This document shows, in pieces, positions 15,377-26,733 of a stretch of 46,515 nt of DNA. The DNA is from Serinicoccus kebangsaanensis (GTDB lineage: Bacteria > Actinomycetota > Actinomycetes > Actinomycetales > Dermatophilaceae). How positions within the stretch are numbered: position 1 is the stretch's first letter; each line of letters opens with the position of its first letter. The DNA is taken from positions 1-46,515 of the forward strand of contig NZ_VSLG01000020.1 in the NCBI RefSeq assembly GCF_008919445.1, written 5' to 3'. Under the pieces are notes generated by a model, which was given only the letters and a program-made list of their open reading frames with translations, had not been told where the DNA came from and searched no databases. Made by a program: the position numbers and the translations under genes.

Positions 15377-16045
15377 GTGCTGCTCGCGATCGACACCGCC
15401 ACCGGCATCGTCGGTGCCGCACTCCACGACGGTGAGCGGGTCCGTGCCGAGGTGGTCCACCACGACGTGCGGCGGCACGGGGAGCTGCTCGCCCCGGCGA
15501 TCCAGGAGGCTCTCCGGGAGGCAGGCATACCCGCTGCCGAGCTCACCGCCGTGGTCTGCGGGGTCGGTCCCGGTCCGTTCACCGGCTTGCGGGTCGGGGT
15601 GGTCACCGCGCTGACCCTGGCGCACGGCCTCGGGCTCCCCACCCCCCAGGGCATCTGCTCGCTGGACGCCCTGGCCCATCAGGTCATGGGCACCCACGAG
15701 GGGGAGCTGCTCGTCGCCACCGACGCCCGCCGGCGCGAGGTCTACTGGGCCCACTACGCCGTCGGTCCGACGGACGCCCGGCGGATCGCCGGACCCGGGG
15801 TATGCGCTGACGCGGACCTGGCGGAGCAGCTGCGGACGCTGCCCACGGTCGGCCGCGGTGCCGAGCTCTACCCGGACGCGTTCAGCGGCGTCGCGCTCCC
15901 GGACGTCCGGGACGTGCGACCTGGCGCCCTGGCCGAGCTGGCGGTGCGGCTGCGGGCCGGCGACCACCCCGACGCGGAGACGGCGCTGCTGCCGCCGGAG
16001 CCGCTGTACCTGCGCCGGCCCGACGCCGTCGAGATGCGTCGATGA
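15377..16045 (+). CDS. tsaB: tRNA threonylcarbamoyladenosine protein TsaB
   Basis: A 222-residue ASKHA-fold protein. LLAIDTATGIVGAAL opens the fold, VVCGVGPGPFTGLRVGV is the family signature, and it is followed by a small C-terminal domain. TsaB is the non-catalytic partner of TsaD in making t6A at position 37 of ANN-decoding tRNAs. The GTG start lies 6 bases after a TAGCCT -10 box. The stop overlaps the rimI ATG (ATGA), so the operon is translationally coupled. The other t6A genes tsaC and tsaE are not in the window. Confidence 0.92.
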   Translation: MLLAIDTATGIVGAALHDGERVRAEVVHHDVRRHGELLAPAIQEALREAGIPAAELTAVVCGVGPGPFTGLRVGVVTALTLAHGLGLPTPQGICSLDALAHQVMGTHEGELLVATDARRREVYWAHYAVGPTDARRIAGPGVCADADLAEQLRTLPTVGRGAELYPDAFSGVALPDVRDVRPGALAELAVRLRAGDHPDAETALLPPEPLYLRRPDAVEMRR

Positions 16046-16509
16046 GGGCGGGCACCCACCTCCGGGCCGCGACCTGGCGCGACATCCCCGCCATGGCCGA
16101 CCTGGAGCGCGCGGCCTTCCCGGAGGACCCGTGGGACGAGGCGAGCCTGTGGTCCGAGCTGGCCCGACGTCCCCGCCGGTCCTACCTGGTGGCGCACGAC
16201 CCACGGACGTCCGACCTGGTGGGGTATGCCGGTCTGGACCTCGGCGGCGACGTCGCCGACGTCATGACGCTGGCCGTCGACCCTCGGGCTCGCGGGCGTG
16301 GGGTCGGGACGCTGCTGCTGGACGAGCTGCACCACCGGGCCCGCGCCGCCGGTGCGGCCAGCGTGATGCTGGAGGTGCGCAGCGGCAACGACGTGGCCCG
16401 ACGGCTCTACGCCTCCCGCGGCTACGCCCTGGTCCGCACGCGTCGGCGCTACTACCGGTCCGGCGAGGACGCCCTCGCCCTGCGCAAGGAGCTGTCGGCC
16501 GATGGATGA
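16042..16509 (+). CDS. rimI: Ribosomal protein S18-alanine N-acetyltransferase RimI
   Basis: A 155-residue GNAT enzyme expected to acetylate the N-terminal alanine of ribosomal protein S18. [20 protein letters not shown] holds the acetyl-CoA pyrophosphate loop (RGRGVG). [20 protein letters not shown] is the RimI C-terminal pattern. The position between tsaB and tsaD is the usual one. It overlaps the end of tsaB by four bases and the start of tsaD by eight. Confidence 0.9.
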   Translation: MRAGTHLRAATWRDIPAMADLERAAFPEDPWDEASLWSELARRPRRSYLVAHDPRTSDLVGYAGLDLGGDVADVMTLAVDPRARGRGVGTLLLDELHHRARAAGAASVMLEVRSGNDVARRLYASRGYALVRTRRRYYRSGEDALALRKELSADG

Positions 16510-17545
16510 ACCCCTGGTGCTGGGCATCGAGACCAGCTGCGACGAGACCGGCGTCGGCCTGGTCCGGGGCGAGACGCTGCTCTTCGACGCGATCGCCAGC
16601 AGCGTCGAGGAGCACGCCCGGTTCGGTGGCGTCGTCCCGGAGGTCGCCAGTCGCGCCCACCTGGAGGCGATGGTGCCGACCATCGAGCGCGCCTGCCGTG
16701 AGGCGGGGGTGCGGCTGGCGGACGTCGACGCGGTCTCGGTGACTGCGGGGCCAGGGCTCGCCGGGGCCCTCCTCGTCGGGGTCGCGGCCGCGAAGGCGCT
16801 GTCCCTCGGGCTGGGCGTCCCCCTCTACGGCGTGAACCACCTCGCGGCCCACGTCGCCGTCGACGTGGTGGAGCACGGCCCCCTGCCGGAGCCCACCATG
16901 GGGTTGCTGGTCAGCGGTGGTCACTCCAACCTGCTCCTGGTGCCGGACGTGACGCACGACATCCGGTCGCTGGGCGCCACGATCGACGACGCGGCAGGGG
17001 AGGCCTTCGACAAGGTGGCGCGGGTGCTGGGGCTGCCGTTCCCCGGAGGGCCGCACATCGACCGGGCCGCCCGGGAGGGCGACCAGGTGGCCATCGACTT
17101 CCCCCGCGGACTGACCTCGGGCAGGGACATGGAGCGGCACCGGTTCGACTACTCCTTCTCCGGCCTGAAGACGGCCGTCGCCCGGTGGGTGCAGGCGCGG
17201 GAGGCGGACGGCGAGCCGGTCCCGGTCGCGGACGTGGCCGCGAGCTTCCAGGAGGCGGTCGTGGACGTGCTCACCCGCAAGGCCGTCCTGGCGTGCTCCG
17301 AGCACGGTGTCGACGACCTGCTCATCGGCGGAGGGGTGGCGGCGAACAGCCGGCTGCGCGCCCTGGCCCAGGAGCGGTGCGACAGGGCGGGCATCAGGCT
17401 GCGGGTGCCTCGACCGGGCCTGTGCACCGACAACGGTGCGATGGTGGCGGCACTCGGCGCGCAGATGGTCACCCGGGGGCGGGACGCCTCCCGTCTGGAC
17501 CTGCCGGCAGACTCCTCGCAGCCGGTGGAGCAGGTGCGTTCCTGA
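16502..17545 (+). CDS. tsaD: tRNA N6-adenosine threonylcarbamoyltransferase TsaD
   Basis: A 347-residue Kae1/Qri7 family enzyme that transfers the threonylcarbamoyl group to A37 of t[18 protein letters not shown] starts the ASKHA fold. The metal-binding His pair is in [23 protein letters not shown] and [11 protein letters not shown] are nucleotide-binding signatures. Length and motif order are normal. The start overlaps the end of rimI. It is the last gene of the operon; 75 bases without a clear promoter precede ktrB. Confidence 0.95.
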   Translation: MDEPLVLGIETSCDETGVGLVRGETLLFDAIASSVEEHARFGGVVPEVASRAHLEAMVPTIERACREAGVRLADVDAVSVTAGPGLAGALLVGVAAAKALSLGLGVPLYGVNHLAAHVAVDVVEHGPLPEPTMGLLVSGGHSNLLLVPDVTHDIRSLGATIDDAAGEAFDKVARVLGLPFPGGPHIDRAAREGDQVAIDFPRGLTSGRDMERHRFDYSFSGLKTAVARWVQAREADGEPVPVADVAASFQEAVVDVLTRKAVLACSEHGVDDLLIGGGVAANSRLRALAQERCDRAGIRLRVPRPGLCTDNGAMVAALGAQMVTRGRDASRLDLPADSSQPVEQVRS

Positions 17546-17620
17546 CCCTGGGCGCGGGAGGCGTGGGGCGGTCGTCGTCGACTTGCCGCACCGTCGGCTG
17601 CAGGCGCACCATGGGCTCTC

Positions 17621-18952
17621 GTGCGTGTCTTTTGGGCCCATCCGGCCCGTGCGGTCACCCTGGGCTTCGTGGGGCTCGTGCTCCTCGGCACGACCCTGCT
17701 GCTGCTCCCCGTCTCCCGCGCCCCGGGCGCGCCGGCGGATCTGCTCGTCGCGGCCTTCACCACGGTCTCCGCGACCTGCGTGACCGGCCTGATCACCGTC
17801 GACACCGCGAGCTACTGGACCCCCTTCGGGCAGGTGGTCATCCTCGCCCTGATCCAGATCGGTGGCTTCGGGGTGATGACGCTGGCCACGCTGCTCGCGA
17901 TGGCCGTCCGGGGCAAGCTCCGACTGCGCTCCACCCTGGCGGCGCAGGCGGACTCGCACTCGCAGCGGCTCGGCGAGGTCCGGTCGGTGATCCGGTCCAT
18001 GCTGCTGATCCTCGTCGTCGTCGAGCTCGTCGTGGCGGTGCTGCTGGCCGCCCGGTTCCGCTGGGGCTACGGCTACGACGTGGGCACGGCGGTCTGGCAC
18101 GGGGTGTTCCACTCGATCTCCGCCTTCAACAACGCCGGCTTCGCGCTCTACCAGGACAGCGCCATGGGCTTCGTCGGCGACCTGCTGGTCATCGGACCCA
18201 TCTGTCTCGCGCTGGTGATCGGCGGGCTGGGTTACCCCGTCCTGCGCGAGCTGCTGCACCGCGTGCCGCACGCGCGATGGAGCGTGCACACCCGGCTCAC
18301 GGTCTGGGGCACGGCGGCGCTGATGCTGCTCGGCACGGCGCTCTTCTGGTGGTTCGAGTCCCGGGCCGGGGGGACGTTGACCCACCTGGGCCCCGGGGGT
18401 CAGTTCGTCGGGGCCGTCGGTGGCGGCCTGTTCCCCCGGACGGCAGGCTTCAACAGCATCGACTACGGCGTGGCCAGCGACGAGACGCTCGCGGTCACCA
18501 CGGTGCTCATGTTCATCGGCGGCGGGTCGGCCGGCACGGCGGGCGGGGTCAAGATCACGACCTTCCTGATCCTCGCCTTCGTCATCTGGTCCGAGATCCG
18601 CGGCGAACCCGACGTGGTCATCGGTCGCCGCCGCATCTCCAGCTCCACCCAGCGCCAGGCCCTCTCGGTCGCGCTGCTCGCGGTGGGCCTGGTGGTCGTC
18701 TCCACGATCTACCTCATGAGCCGCACCGAGGGGGCGCGGCCCACCGACCTGCTGTTCGAGACGGTCTCGGCGTTCGCCACCGTCGGCCTGTCCACCGGGC
18801 TCACCGCCGCCCTCCCGTGGGACGCTCAGCTCCTGCTCATGCTGCTGATGTTCCTCGGGCGGGTGGGCCCCATCACGGTGGCCGCCGCGCTGGCCCTGAA
18901 CACCCGCCACCGCCACTACCGACTCCCTGAGGAGAGACCCATTGTTGGCTAG
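17621..18952 (+). CDS. ktrB: Potassium uptake protein KtrB/TrkH
   Basis: A 443-residue membrane protein with about eight to ten helices. Four pore loops show the K+ selectivity-filter glycines: SATCVTGL, FNNAGFAL, RTAGFNS and FATVGLST. This fourfold pattern defines the Trk/Ktr/HKT family. The size fits KtrB better than the longer TrkH. The start is GTG. The next gene is its cytoplasmic gating ring protein KtrA, whose start overlaps the end of this gene by 11 bases. Function: potassium (or sodium-coupled potassium) uptake and osmotic balance. Confidence 0.92.
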   Translation: MRVFWAHPARAVTLGFVGLVLLGTTLLLLPVSRAPGAPADLLVAAFTTVSATCVTGLITVDTASYWTPFGQVVILALIQIGGFGVMTLATLLAMAVRGKLRLRSTLAAQADSHSQRLGEVRSVIRSMLLILVVVELVVAVLLAARFRWGYGYDVGTAVWHGVFHSISAFNNAGFALYQDSAMGFVGDLLVIGPICLALVIGGLGYPVLRELLHRVPHARWSVHTRLTVWGTAALMLLGTALFWWFESRAGGTLTHLGPGGQFVGAVGGGLFPRTAGFNSIDYGVASDETLAVTTVLMFIGGGSAGTAGGVKITTFLILAFVIWSEIRGEPDVVIGRRRISSSTQRQALSVALLAVGLVVVSTIYLMSRTEGARPTDLLFETVSAFATVGLSTGLTAALPWDAQLLLMLLMFLGRVGPITVAAALALNTRHRHYRLPEERPIVG

Positions 18953-19649
18953 GAAGAAGCGAGACGCGGACGGCGCCACCCCGACGGTTCTCGTCGTCGG
19001 GCTGGGCCGGTTCGGGACGGCCGTCTGCGAGTCGTTGGTGCGGCAGGGCGTCGACATCCTCGCGATCGACACGGACGAGCGCCGGGTGCAGAAGTATGCC
19101 GACGAGCTCACCCACACCGTGGTCGCCGACGCGACCGACGGGGAGGCGATGCGGCAGCTGGGCATCGGGAGCGTGGACCGCGCCGTGGTCGCGATCGGGT
19201 CGGACATCGAGGCCAGCGTCCTCAGCGTCATCACCCTGCACGAGGCGGGGGTGGGGCGGATCTACGCCAAGGCGATCACCCGCAAGCACGGGAAGATCCT
19301 GGACAGCATCGGCGCGGACCACGTGATCTACCCGGAGTACGTCATGGGCCAGCGCGTGGCGCACATGGTCACCGACGGGCTCGCCGACTACCTCGAGTTC
19401 GACGACGAGTTCGCGATCGCCCGGTGCAGCGCGCCGGTCGAGACCTGGGGCCGGAGCCTGGCCGACTCCGCGGTCCGGACCCGGCACACCATCACGGTCG
19501 TCGGGATCAAGCCGCCGGGCGAACCGTTCACCTATGCGGTGCCCGAGACGATGGTGGAGGAGGGTGACGAGCTCGTGGTCTCCGGCCGGGTCGGGGACGT
19601 CGAGCGGTTCGTGTCCCTCCCGCGTGCCCGGCGCCGGGCGGACTCCTGA
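18942..19649 (+). CDS. ktrA: Potassium channel regulatory subunit KtrA (TrkA-N/TrkA-C)
   Basis: A 235-residue RCK protein. The N-terminal Rossmann domain has VVGLGRFGTAVCESL and an acidic end of strand 2 (IDTDERR), so it should bind ATP/ADP or NAD(H). The C-terminal TrkA-C part ends MVEEGDELVVSG. It starts at TTG (18942, or a second TTG right after) preceded by GAGGAGAG, and overlaps the end of ktrB, so a Ktr complex is made from one mRNA. A hairpin follows. Confidence 0.9.
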   Translation: MLARKKRDADGATPTVLVVGLGRFGTAVCESLVRQGVDILAIDTDERRVQKYADELTHTVVADATDGEAMRQLGIGSVDRAVVAIGSDIEASVLSVITLHEAGVGRIYAKAITRKHGKILDSIGADHVIYPEYVMGQRVAHMVTDGLADYLEFDDEFAIARCSAPVETWGRSLADSAVRTRHTITVVGIKPPGEPFTYAVPETMVEEGDELVVSGRVGDVERFVSLPRARRRADS

Positions 19650-19651
19650 GG

Positions 19652-19672
19652 CGCGGGCCCGTGCGGGCCGCG
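19652..19672. terminator. GC-rich hairpin between convergent genes
   Basis: CGCGGGCCCG and CGGGCCGCG pair through one bulged base around a TG loop. It fills the 26 bases between the ktrA stop and the stop of the convergent methyltransferase gene. No U tract. Confidence 0.5.
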
Positions 19673-19675
19673 GGC

Positions 19676-20905
19676 TCAGGCGCGGTCCACGACGAGGACG
19701 GCGGGCGTGCCGGCCACCGTGGTGAGCACCAGGATCACCTCGTCGTCGCCGACGGTGCGCCGCGGCAGGCGCAGCTCTGACCGGAAGGCGTCCGGGTCCG
19801 TGCGGACACCCCGCTTCTTGATCGTCACCGGCCCGCCGGCCCGCCCGCGCAACCACGCGCGGACGGTGCGGGCGCGCAGCGGGAGCACCTCCCGGACGGC
19901 ATACCAGCGCACGACCGGGTTCTCGACCCGGTGCTCGGCACTGACGTAGCCCGCGTCGTCGGAGAGCTCCTGACCCTGCACCAGGGCCGCGACCGCCCCG
20001 GTGAGGTCGGCAGCGAGGACGGTGCGGTCGGGCTCGGCGAGCCACGGCCCCGGGTCGGCGCCTGGCGCGAGCACCCCAGGGTGCGGCCCGGAGCGCACCT
20101 CGTGCCAGCTCACCTCGCCGTCGGTCGTCGTGCCGACCACCGCCCGTCGCCCCGGTGGGCCCAGCCCCCACCACAAGGTGCACTCGAGGACGTCGCCGTC
20201 GATCCCCACCCACTCGGCCGCCGCGTCATGGGGCACCGCGGCACGTGGGAACGCGGGAGAGAGCTTCGCCGCCGTGACCCGGGCCTGCTGCGCCACCGCG
20301 AGGACTGTCTCGAAGGGGGGCGACAGGTCCTCGAGCCGGGTGAGCCGGCGGGTCCGGCCACGGGTGTCCGCGTGCCCGGGCACCCGACGGGCGGGGTCCA
20401 GGAACGCGGCGTCGGCCGCACCGACGTCGGTGTCGTGGGCATCCCCGACCAGGACGCGCACCCGGTCGAACGGGGCGAGGTTGGCCCGGGCCGCCGCGGC
20501 GACGGCCGGGTCGGCCTCCACGGCCGTCACCGCCAGCCCGGCCTGCGCGAATGCCATGGAGTCCAGCCCCAACCCGCATCCGAGGTCGACGACGTGCTCC
20601 ACCCCGCTGCTCGCCAGCAGCGTCGCGCGGCGGGCGGCGACCGGCGGGCGGGTGGCCTGCTCCACGCCATCCTGGGTGAGCAACAGCCGGTCGACCAGGT
20701 CCCCGAGCCGCGGTCGCGCGCGGGACCGGAGCCGCGCCTGGGTCAGGGCGGCGGACACGAGGTCGGGATCGTGCCCGGCGTCCCGCAGCCGCGTCATGAG
20801 GGACAGCGAGGTCCCCTCGTCGTACGGCGGCAGACCGGCGAGCAGCTCGGCGCCCGCACCGTGCTGCAGCCGCTCCACGAGAGCCACGGCAGGATCGGCG
20901 CTCAT
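19676..20905 (-). CDS. Class I SAM-dependent methyltransferase, THUMP-like C-terminal domain
   Basis: A 409-residue protein. The N-terminal third is helical. VVDLGCGLGLDSMAFAQAG is SAM motif I at about residues 105-125, VEADPAVAAAARANL follows, and FLDPARRVPG replaces the catalytic DPPY/NPPY-like motif. The C-terminal region (GGPVTIKKRGVRTDPDAFRSEL) is the THUMP-like domain seen in many actinobacterial proteins of this kind. Target unknown; RNA is likely by analogy. The start ATG lies 32 bases from the divergent phospholipase D-like gene; an ATG further upstream in frame would run into that promoter. Confidence 0.8.
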   Translation of the reverse strand: MSADPAVALVERLQHGAGAELLAGLPPYDEGTSLSLMTRLRDAGHDPDLVSAALTQARLRSRARPRLGDLVDRLLLTQDGVEQATRPPVAARRATLLASSGVEHVVDLGCGLGLDSMAFAQAGLAVTAVEADPAVAAAARANLAPFDRVRVLVGDAHDTDVGAADAAFLDPARRVPGHADTRGRTRRLTRLEDLSPPFETVLAVAQQARVTAAKLSPAFPRAAVPHDAAAEWVGIDGDVLECTLWWGLGPPGRRAVVGTTTDGEVSWHEVRSGPHPGVLAPGADPGPWLAEPDRTVLAADLTGAVAALVQGQELSDDAGYVSAEHRVENPVVRWYAVREVLPLRARTVRAWLRGRAGGPVTIKKRGVRTDPDAFRSELRLPRRTVGDDEVILVLTTVAGTPAVLVVDRA

Positions 20906-20924
20906 GGCCCCATTGTGCTCCCAG

Positions 20925-20930
20925 TAGATT
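20925..20930 (+). promoter_or_regulatory. -10 box of a leaderless promoter (TAGATT)
   Basis: TAGATT is followed by GGCGGC (6 bases) and the ATG at 20937. Confidence 0.55.
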
Positions 20931-20936
20931 GGCGGC

Positions 20937-22202
20937 ATGCCCCGAGTGTTCAGCCGCAAGGTCAGCCGGATGCTGCGTCGCGGGCGCCGGATCGCCGTCG
21001 GGGTCGCCGGTGCCGGGGTGGCCGGACAGCTGACCCTGGCCGCGGGCGTCGTCGCGGCGGACGCCCTGCGCAAGCGGCGTGACCACGTGGATCGCGACGC
21101 GCCGGTCCAGGACCCGCTCTCGACGACGGTGCAGGGGTCGCGGGTCACGACCTACACCTACGGGCAGTACCTCTACGACGACATGATCGCGGCCATCGAC
21201 GAGGCGGAGGACTTCGTCTACCTGGCGTCCTACATCTGGAAGGCCGACGAGGTGGGCCGGGCGTTCAAGGAGGCGGTGCTGCGCGCGGCCGACCGCGGCG
21301 TGCTGGTGTGCCTCGTCTTCGACGGGTTCGCGAACCTCGTCGTGCCACGGGACTTCCTGAAGTTCCCGGAGGGTGTCCACGTGCTCCGTTTCCCGGTGCT
21401 CCGGACGGCGCTGCCGCTCATCGACGTCCGTGCTTCCGGGCGGGACCACCGCAAGATCCTCGTCGTCGACGGTCGGGTGGGCTTCGTCGGGGGCTACAAC
21501 ATCGGGTCCCTGTATGCGACGAGCTGGCGGGACACGCACGTCCGCGTCGAGGGCACGAGCGTCTGGGAGCTGCAGAACGCCTTCACCGACTTCTGGAACC
21601 GGCACAAGGGCAGGCGCCGCCCGGATCTCCCGGACAGCGGGACGCTGGACTGGAACGCCCACATCCGTGCCGCACGCAACGAGCCGAGCCGGGTGGTGTA
21701 CCCGGTGCGCGCCCTCTACCTCGAGGCGATCGACCGCGCCGTCCACCGCATCTGGATCACCCAGGGGTACTTCATCCCGGACCGGGAGATCCTGCACGGG
21801 CTGCTCACCGCCGCCTCGCGCGGTGTGGACGTCCGCGTGGTCATGCCGCAGGCCTCCAACCACGTGCTCGCCGACATCGTCGCGCAGTCCTACTTCGCGA
21901 CGTTGCTCGAGGGTGGGGTGCGGCTGCACCTCTACCACGACGTCATGGTGCACGCGAAGACCATGACCGTCGACGGGCGCTGGGCCACCATCGGCACCGC
22001 CAACGTGGACCGCCTCTCCATGCAGGGCAACTACGAGATCAACCTCGAGATCGTCGACCCGGAGCAGGCCGAGCACATGGAGCGCATCTTCCGGTCCGAC
22101 CTGGAGCACTGCCACGAGCTGACCCTGCAGGAGTGGGAGGAGCGGGGGAGGGGCACCCGGCTGGTGGAGCGGGTGCTGCAGCCGCTGCAGGTTCTGCTCT
22201 GA
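20937..22202 (+). CDS. Phospholipase D-superfamily protein, cardiolipin synthase-like
   Basis: A 421-residue protein with two HKD motifs: DHRKILVVDGRVGFVGGYN and VHAKTMTVDGRWATIGTANVD. Each supplies one His-Lys-Asp set, and both are needed for one active site in phosphatidyl transfer. A hydrophobic segment at about residues 20-45 may anchor it in the membrane. Domain order and size agree with bacterial cardiolipin synthase (Cls), which joins two phospholipids; other PLD-type transferases are possible, so no symbol is given. It has its own leaderless promoter and lies upstream of groES. Confidence 0.83.
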   Translation: MPRVFSRKVSRMLRRGRRIAVGVAGAGVAGQLTLAAGVVAADALRKRRDHVDRDAPVQDPLSTTVQGSRVTTYTYGQYLYDDMIAAIDEAEDFVYLASYIWKADEVGRAFKEAVLRAADRGVLVCLVFDGFANLVVPRDFLKFPEGVHVLRFPVLRTALPLIDVRASGRDHRKILVVDGRVGFVGGYNIGSLYATSWRDTHVRVEGTSVWELQNAFTDFWNRHKGRRRPDLPDSGTLDWNAHIRAARNEPSRVVYPVRALYLEAIDRAVHRIWITQGYFIPDREILHGLLTAASRGVDVRVVMPQASNHVLADIVAQSYFATLLEGGVRLHLYHDVMVHAKTMTVDGRWATIGTANVDRLSMQGNYEINLEIVDPEQAEHMERIFRSDLEHCHELTLQEWEERGRGTRLVERVLQPLQVLL

Positions 22203-22221
22203 GCCGAGTTCGCCCAACTCG

Positions 22222-22248
22222 CTGGCACTCGGCTTGACCGAGTGCTAA
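22222..22248. promoter_or_regulatory. CIRCE element (HrcA operator)
   Basis: GGCACTC, nine bases, GAGTGCTAA: the right half (22240-22248) is a perfect CIRCE half-site and the left half (22222-22230, CTGGCACTC) differs at two outer bases from TTAGCACTC. HrcA binding here represses groES-groEL until heat stress. hrcA itself is outside the window. Confidence 0.92.
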
Positions 22249-22263
22249 TGCGCTGCCTAGATT
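22234..22263 (+). promoter_or_regulatory. Housekeeping promoter of groES-groEL
   Basis: TTGACC (22234-22239) and TAGATT (22258-22263) are 18 bases apart. The -35 lies inside the CIRCE element, so HrcA would block polymerase directly. The expected mRNA has a leader of about 145 bases. Confidence 0.8.
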
Positions 22264-22416
22264 CGTCCTGAGCACTCTGGGCACGTCAGTGCCAGCCGCG
22301 AGTGACCGCCGACCCCCGCGACGGCGGTGGCCACTGCGCGGTGGAGTGAGCACCGGAAGTAGCGACCACCTGACCGGCGCACCCGCGTCGGGCACTGAAG
22401 GAGAAGGAAGGTAACC

Positions 22417-22710
22417 GTGTCGGTTTCCATCAAGCCGCTCGAGGACCGCATCGTCGTCAAGGCCGTCGAGGCCGAGCAGACCACGGCCTCCGGCCTGGTC
22501 ATCCCGGACACCGCCAAGGAGAAGCCCCAGGAGGGCGAGGTCCTGGCGGTCGGGCCGGGTCGGATCGACGACAACGGCAATCGTGTCCCCATGGACGTCG
22601 CCGTCGGCGACCGGGTGATCTACAGCAAGTACGGCGGCACCGAGGTGAAGTACTCCGGCGAGGAGTTCCTCATCCTGTCGGCGCGTGACGTGCTCGCCAT
22701 CGTCGGCTGA
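22417..22710 (+). CDS. groES: Co-chaperonin GroES
   Basis: A 97-residue Gro[20 protein letters not shown] opens the barrel, the mobile loop [20 protein letters not shown] contacts GroEL, and [17 protein letters not shown] closes it. GTG start with a strong AAGGAG/GGAAGG SD. Forms the heptameric lid of GroEL. It is controlled by the upstream CIRCE promoter. The last bases of the gene are part of a 39-base sequence repeated 73 bases downstream. Confidence 0.97.
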   Translation: MSVSIKPLEDRIVVKAVEAEQTTASGLVIPDTAKEKPQEGEVLAVGPGRIDDNGNRVPMDVAVGDRVIYSKYGGTEVKYSGEEFLILSARDVLAIVG

Positions 22711-22812
22711 CGCCCTCGCAAGAATCCGAGCTTGCGAGGCTCGGAGCCAGGCGTGGAAGCCGACCAGAGAGCGCGTCGGCTGACGCACTCGCAAGAGTCC
22801 GAGCCTGCGAGG
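22701..22812 (+). repeat. Two 39-base repeats with hairpins between groES and groEL
   Basis: Copy 1 (22701-22739) covers the last codons of groES and its stop; copy 2 (22774-22812) matches at 36 of 39 bases. Copy 1 contains the hairpin CCTCGCAAG (22714-22722) / CTTGCGAGG (22731-22739) with 8-base loop. Copy 2 keeps a weaker version. They may cause partial termination or mRNA processing that sets the GroES:GroEL ratio. Confidence 0.75.
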
Positions 22813-22913
22813 TGCACCCTCGCACGACATCACCGCAGACGCACCGCCCCGGCCGCCCACGTGGTGCCCGGGGCGGCGCGCGTCCTGCGCCGCAGACCAG
22901 ACAGATCCGCTGA

Positions 22914-24536
<1,623 letters not shown>

Positions 24537-24574
24537 CCGCGCCGCGCGGGCCGGCCGAGCCGGCTGACCCGCGC

Positions 24575-24621
24575 CACGACGAAGGCCCCGTCGGGACACC
24601 TCCCGGCGGGGCCTCGTCGTG
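24575..24621. terminator. Long hairpin terminator after groEL
   Basis: Arms of about 20 bases (CACGACGAAGGCCCCG... and ...CGGGGCCTCGTCGTG) pair with one bulged A and one G-T pair; the loop is ACACCT. It is between the convergent groEL and whiD genes. Confidence 0.85.
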
Positions 24622-24664
24622 CGGTCGTCGGGGCGTCCGTGGTGGTCGTGCTGGACCCGGAGGG

Positions 24665-24967
24665 TCAGCGCGGCTGGTGCGGCCTGGCCGCGTCCACCCG
24701 CTCGTAGTGCTCGGCCCGCTCCTCCTCGGTCATGCCTCCCCAGACGCCGTAGGGTTCACGGACCGCGAGCGCGTGCGTGCGGCACTGCTCGAGGACCGGG
24801 CAGGTCGCGCAGACCAACTTGGCGCGTTCGTCCCGACGGCGGCGCGCCGGGCCCCGCTCGCCCTCGGGGTGGAAGAAGACCTCGGGGCTCGTCGTCCGGC
24901 AGGCGCCTTCGAACTGCCACTCCCACAGGTCCGCCACGGGGCCAGGCTGTCCAGCGGTCTCGGCCAC
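24665..24967 (-). CDS. whiD: WhiB-family iron-sulfur transcription regulator, WhiD/WhiB3 type
   Basis: A 100-residue Wbl protein. Four cysteines (Cys23, Cys53, Cys56, Cys62; the CxxC is ATCP) bind a [4Fe-4S] cluster, followed by the turn GVWGGMTEEER. The surroundings LWEWQ, FFHPEGERG and HALAVREPYGVWGG match Streptomyces WhiD and mycobacterial WhiB3 closely, as opposed to WhiB1, WhiB2 or WhiB7. GTG start with GGAGG 6 bases upstream. In relatives it works with the main sigma factor in differentiation, redox and nitric oxide responses. Convergent with groEL. Confidence 0.88.
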   Translation of the reverse strand: MAETAGQPGPVADLWEWQFEGACRTTSPEVFFHPEGERGPARRRRDERAKLVCATCPVLEQCRTHALAVREPYGVWGGMTEEERAEHYERVDAARPHQPR

Positions 24968-25145
24968 GGCTTCCTCCTCTCGGGGGCTGGACCCGGGTCC
25001 TCACCTGCGCCTCGCCCCCCTGCGGGGCCCCTGAGCAAGCAGCATCCGAGCGTGACGAGCGTCTCGTCGTGCCGTCACTCTACGTGCTCGGGCACGCAGG
25101 GCATAGCGGCGGGTGGCCCGCCCCGGGAGCGGGGCCCAGCGGCCC

Positions 25146-26672
<1,527 letters not shown>

Positions 26673-26721
26673 GCCCCCGGCGCGACGCGTGGCGCAGTCC
26701 GGTCGCGACGGTGCCGGCAGG

Positions 26722-26727
26722 TAGCCT
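26722..26727 (+). promoter_or_regulatory. -10 box of a leaderless promoter (TAGCCT) for guaB3
   Basis: TAGCCT is followed by GAGCCG (6 bases) and the GTG at 26734. Confidence 0.55.
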
Positions 26728-26733
26728 GAGCCG

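Noticed and set aside
16262-19234. A 990-codon open frame on the minus strand across rimI, tsaD, ktrB and ktrA
   Set aside because: It is antisense to four clear genes, reads as low-complexity Gly/Arg/Asp sequence, and is the expected shadow of GC-rich third codon positions.
22701-22812. Two spaced repeats that could look like a minimal CRISPR array
   Set aside because: Only two copies, one covering a groES stop codon, with a unit that is a stem-loop inside a chaperonin operon and no cas genes.
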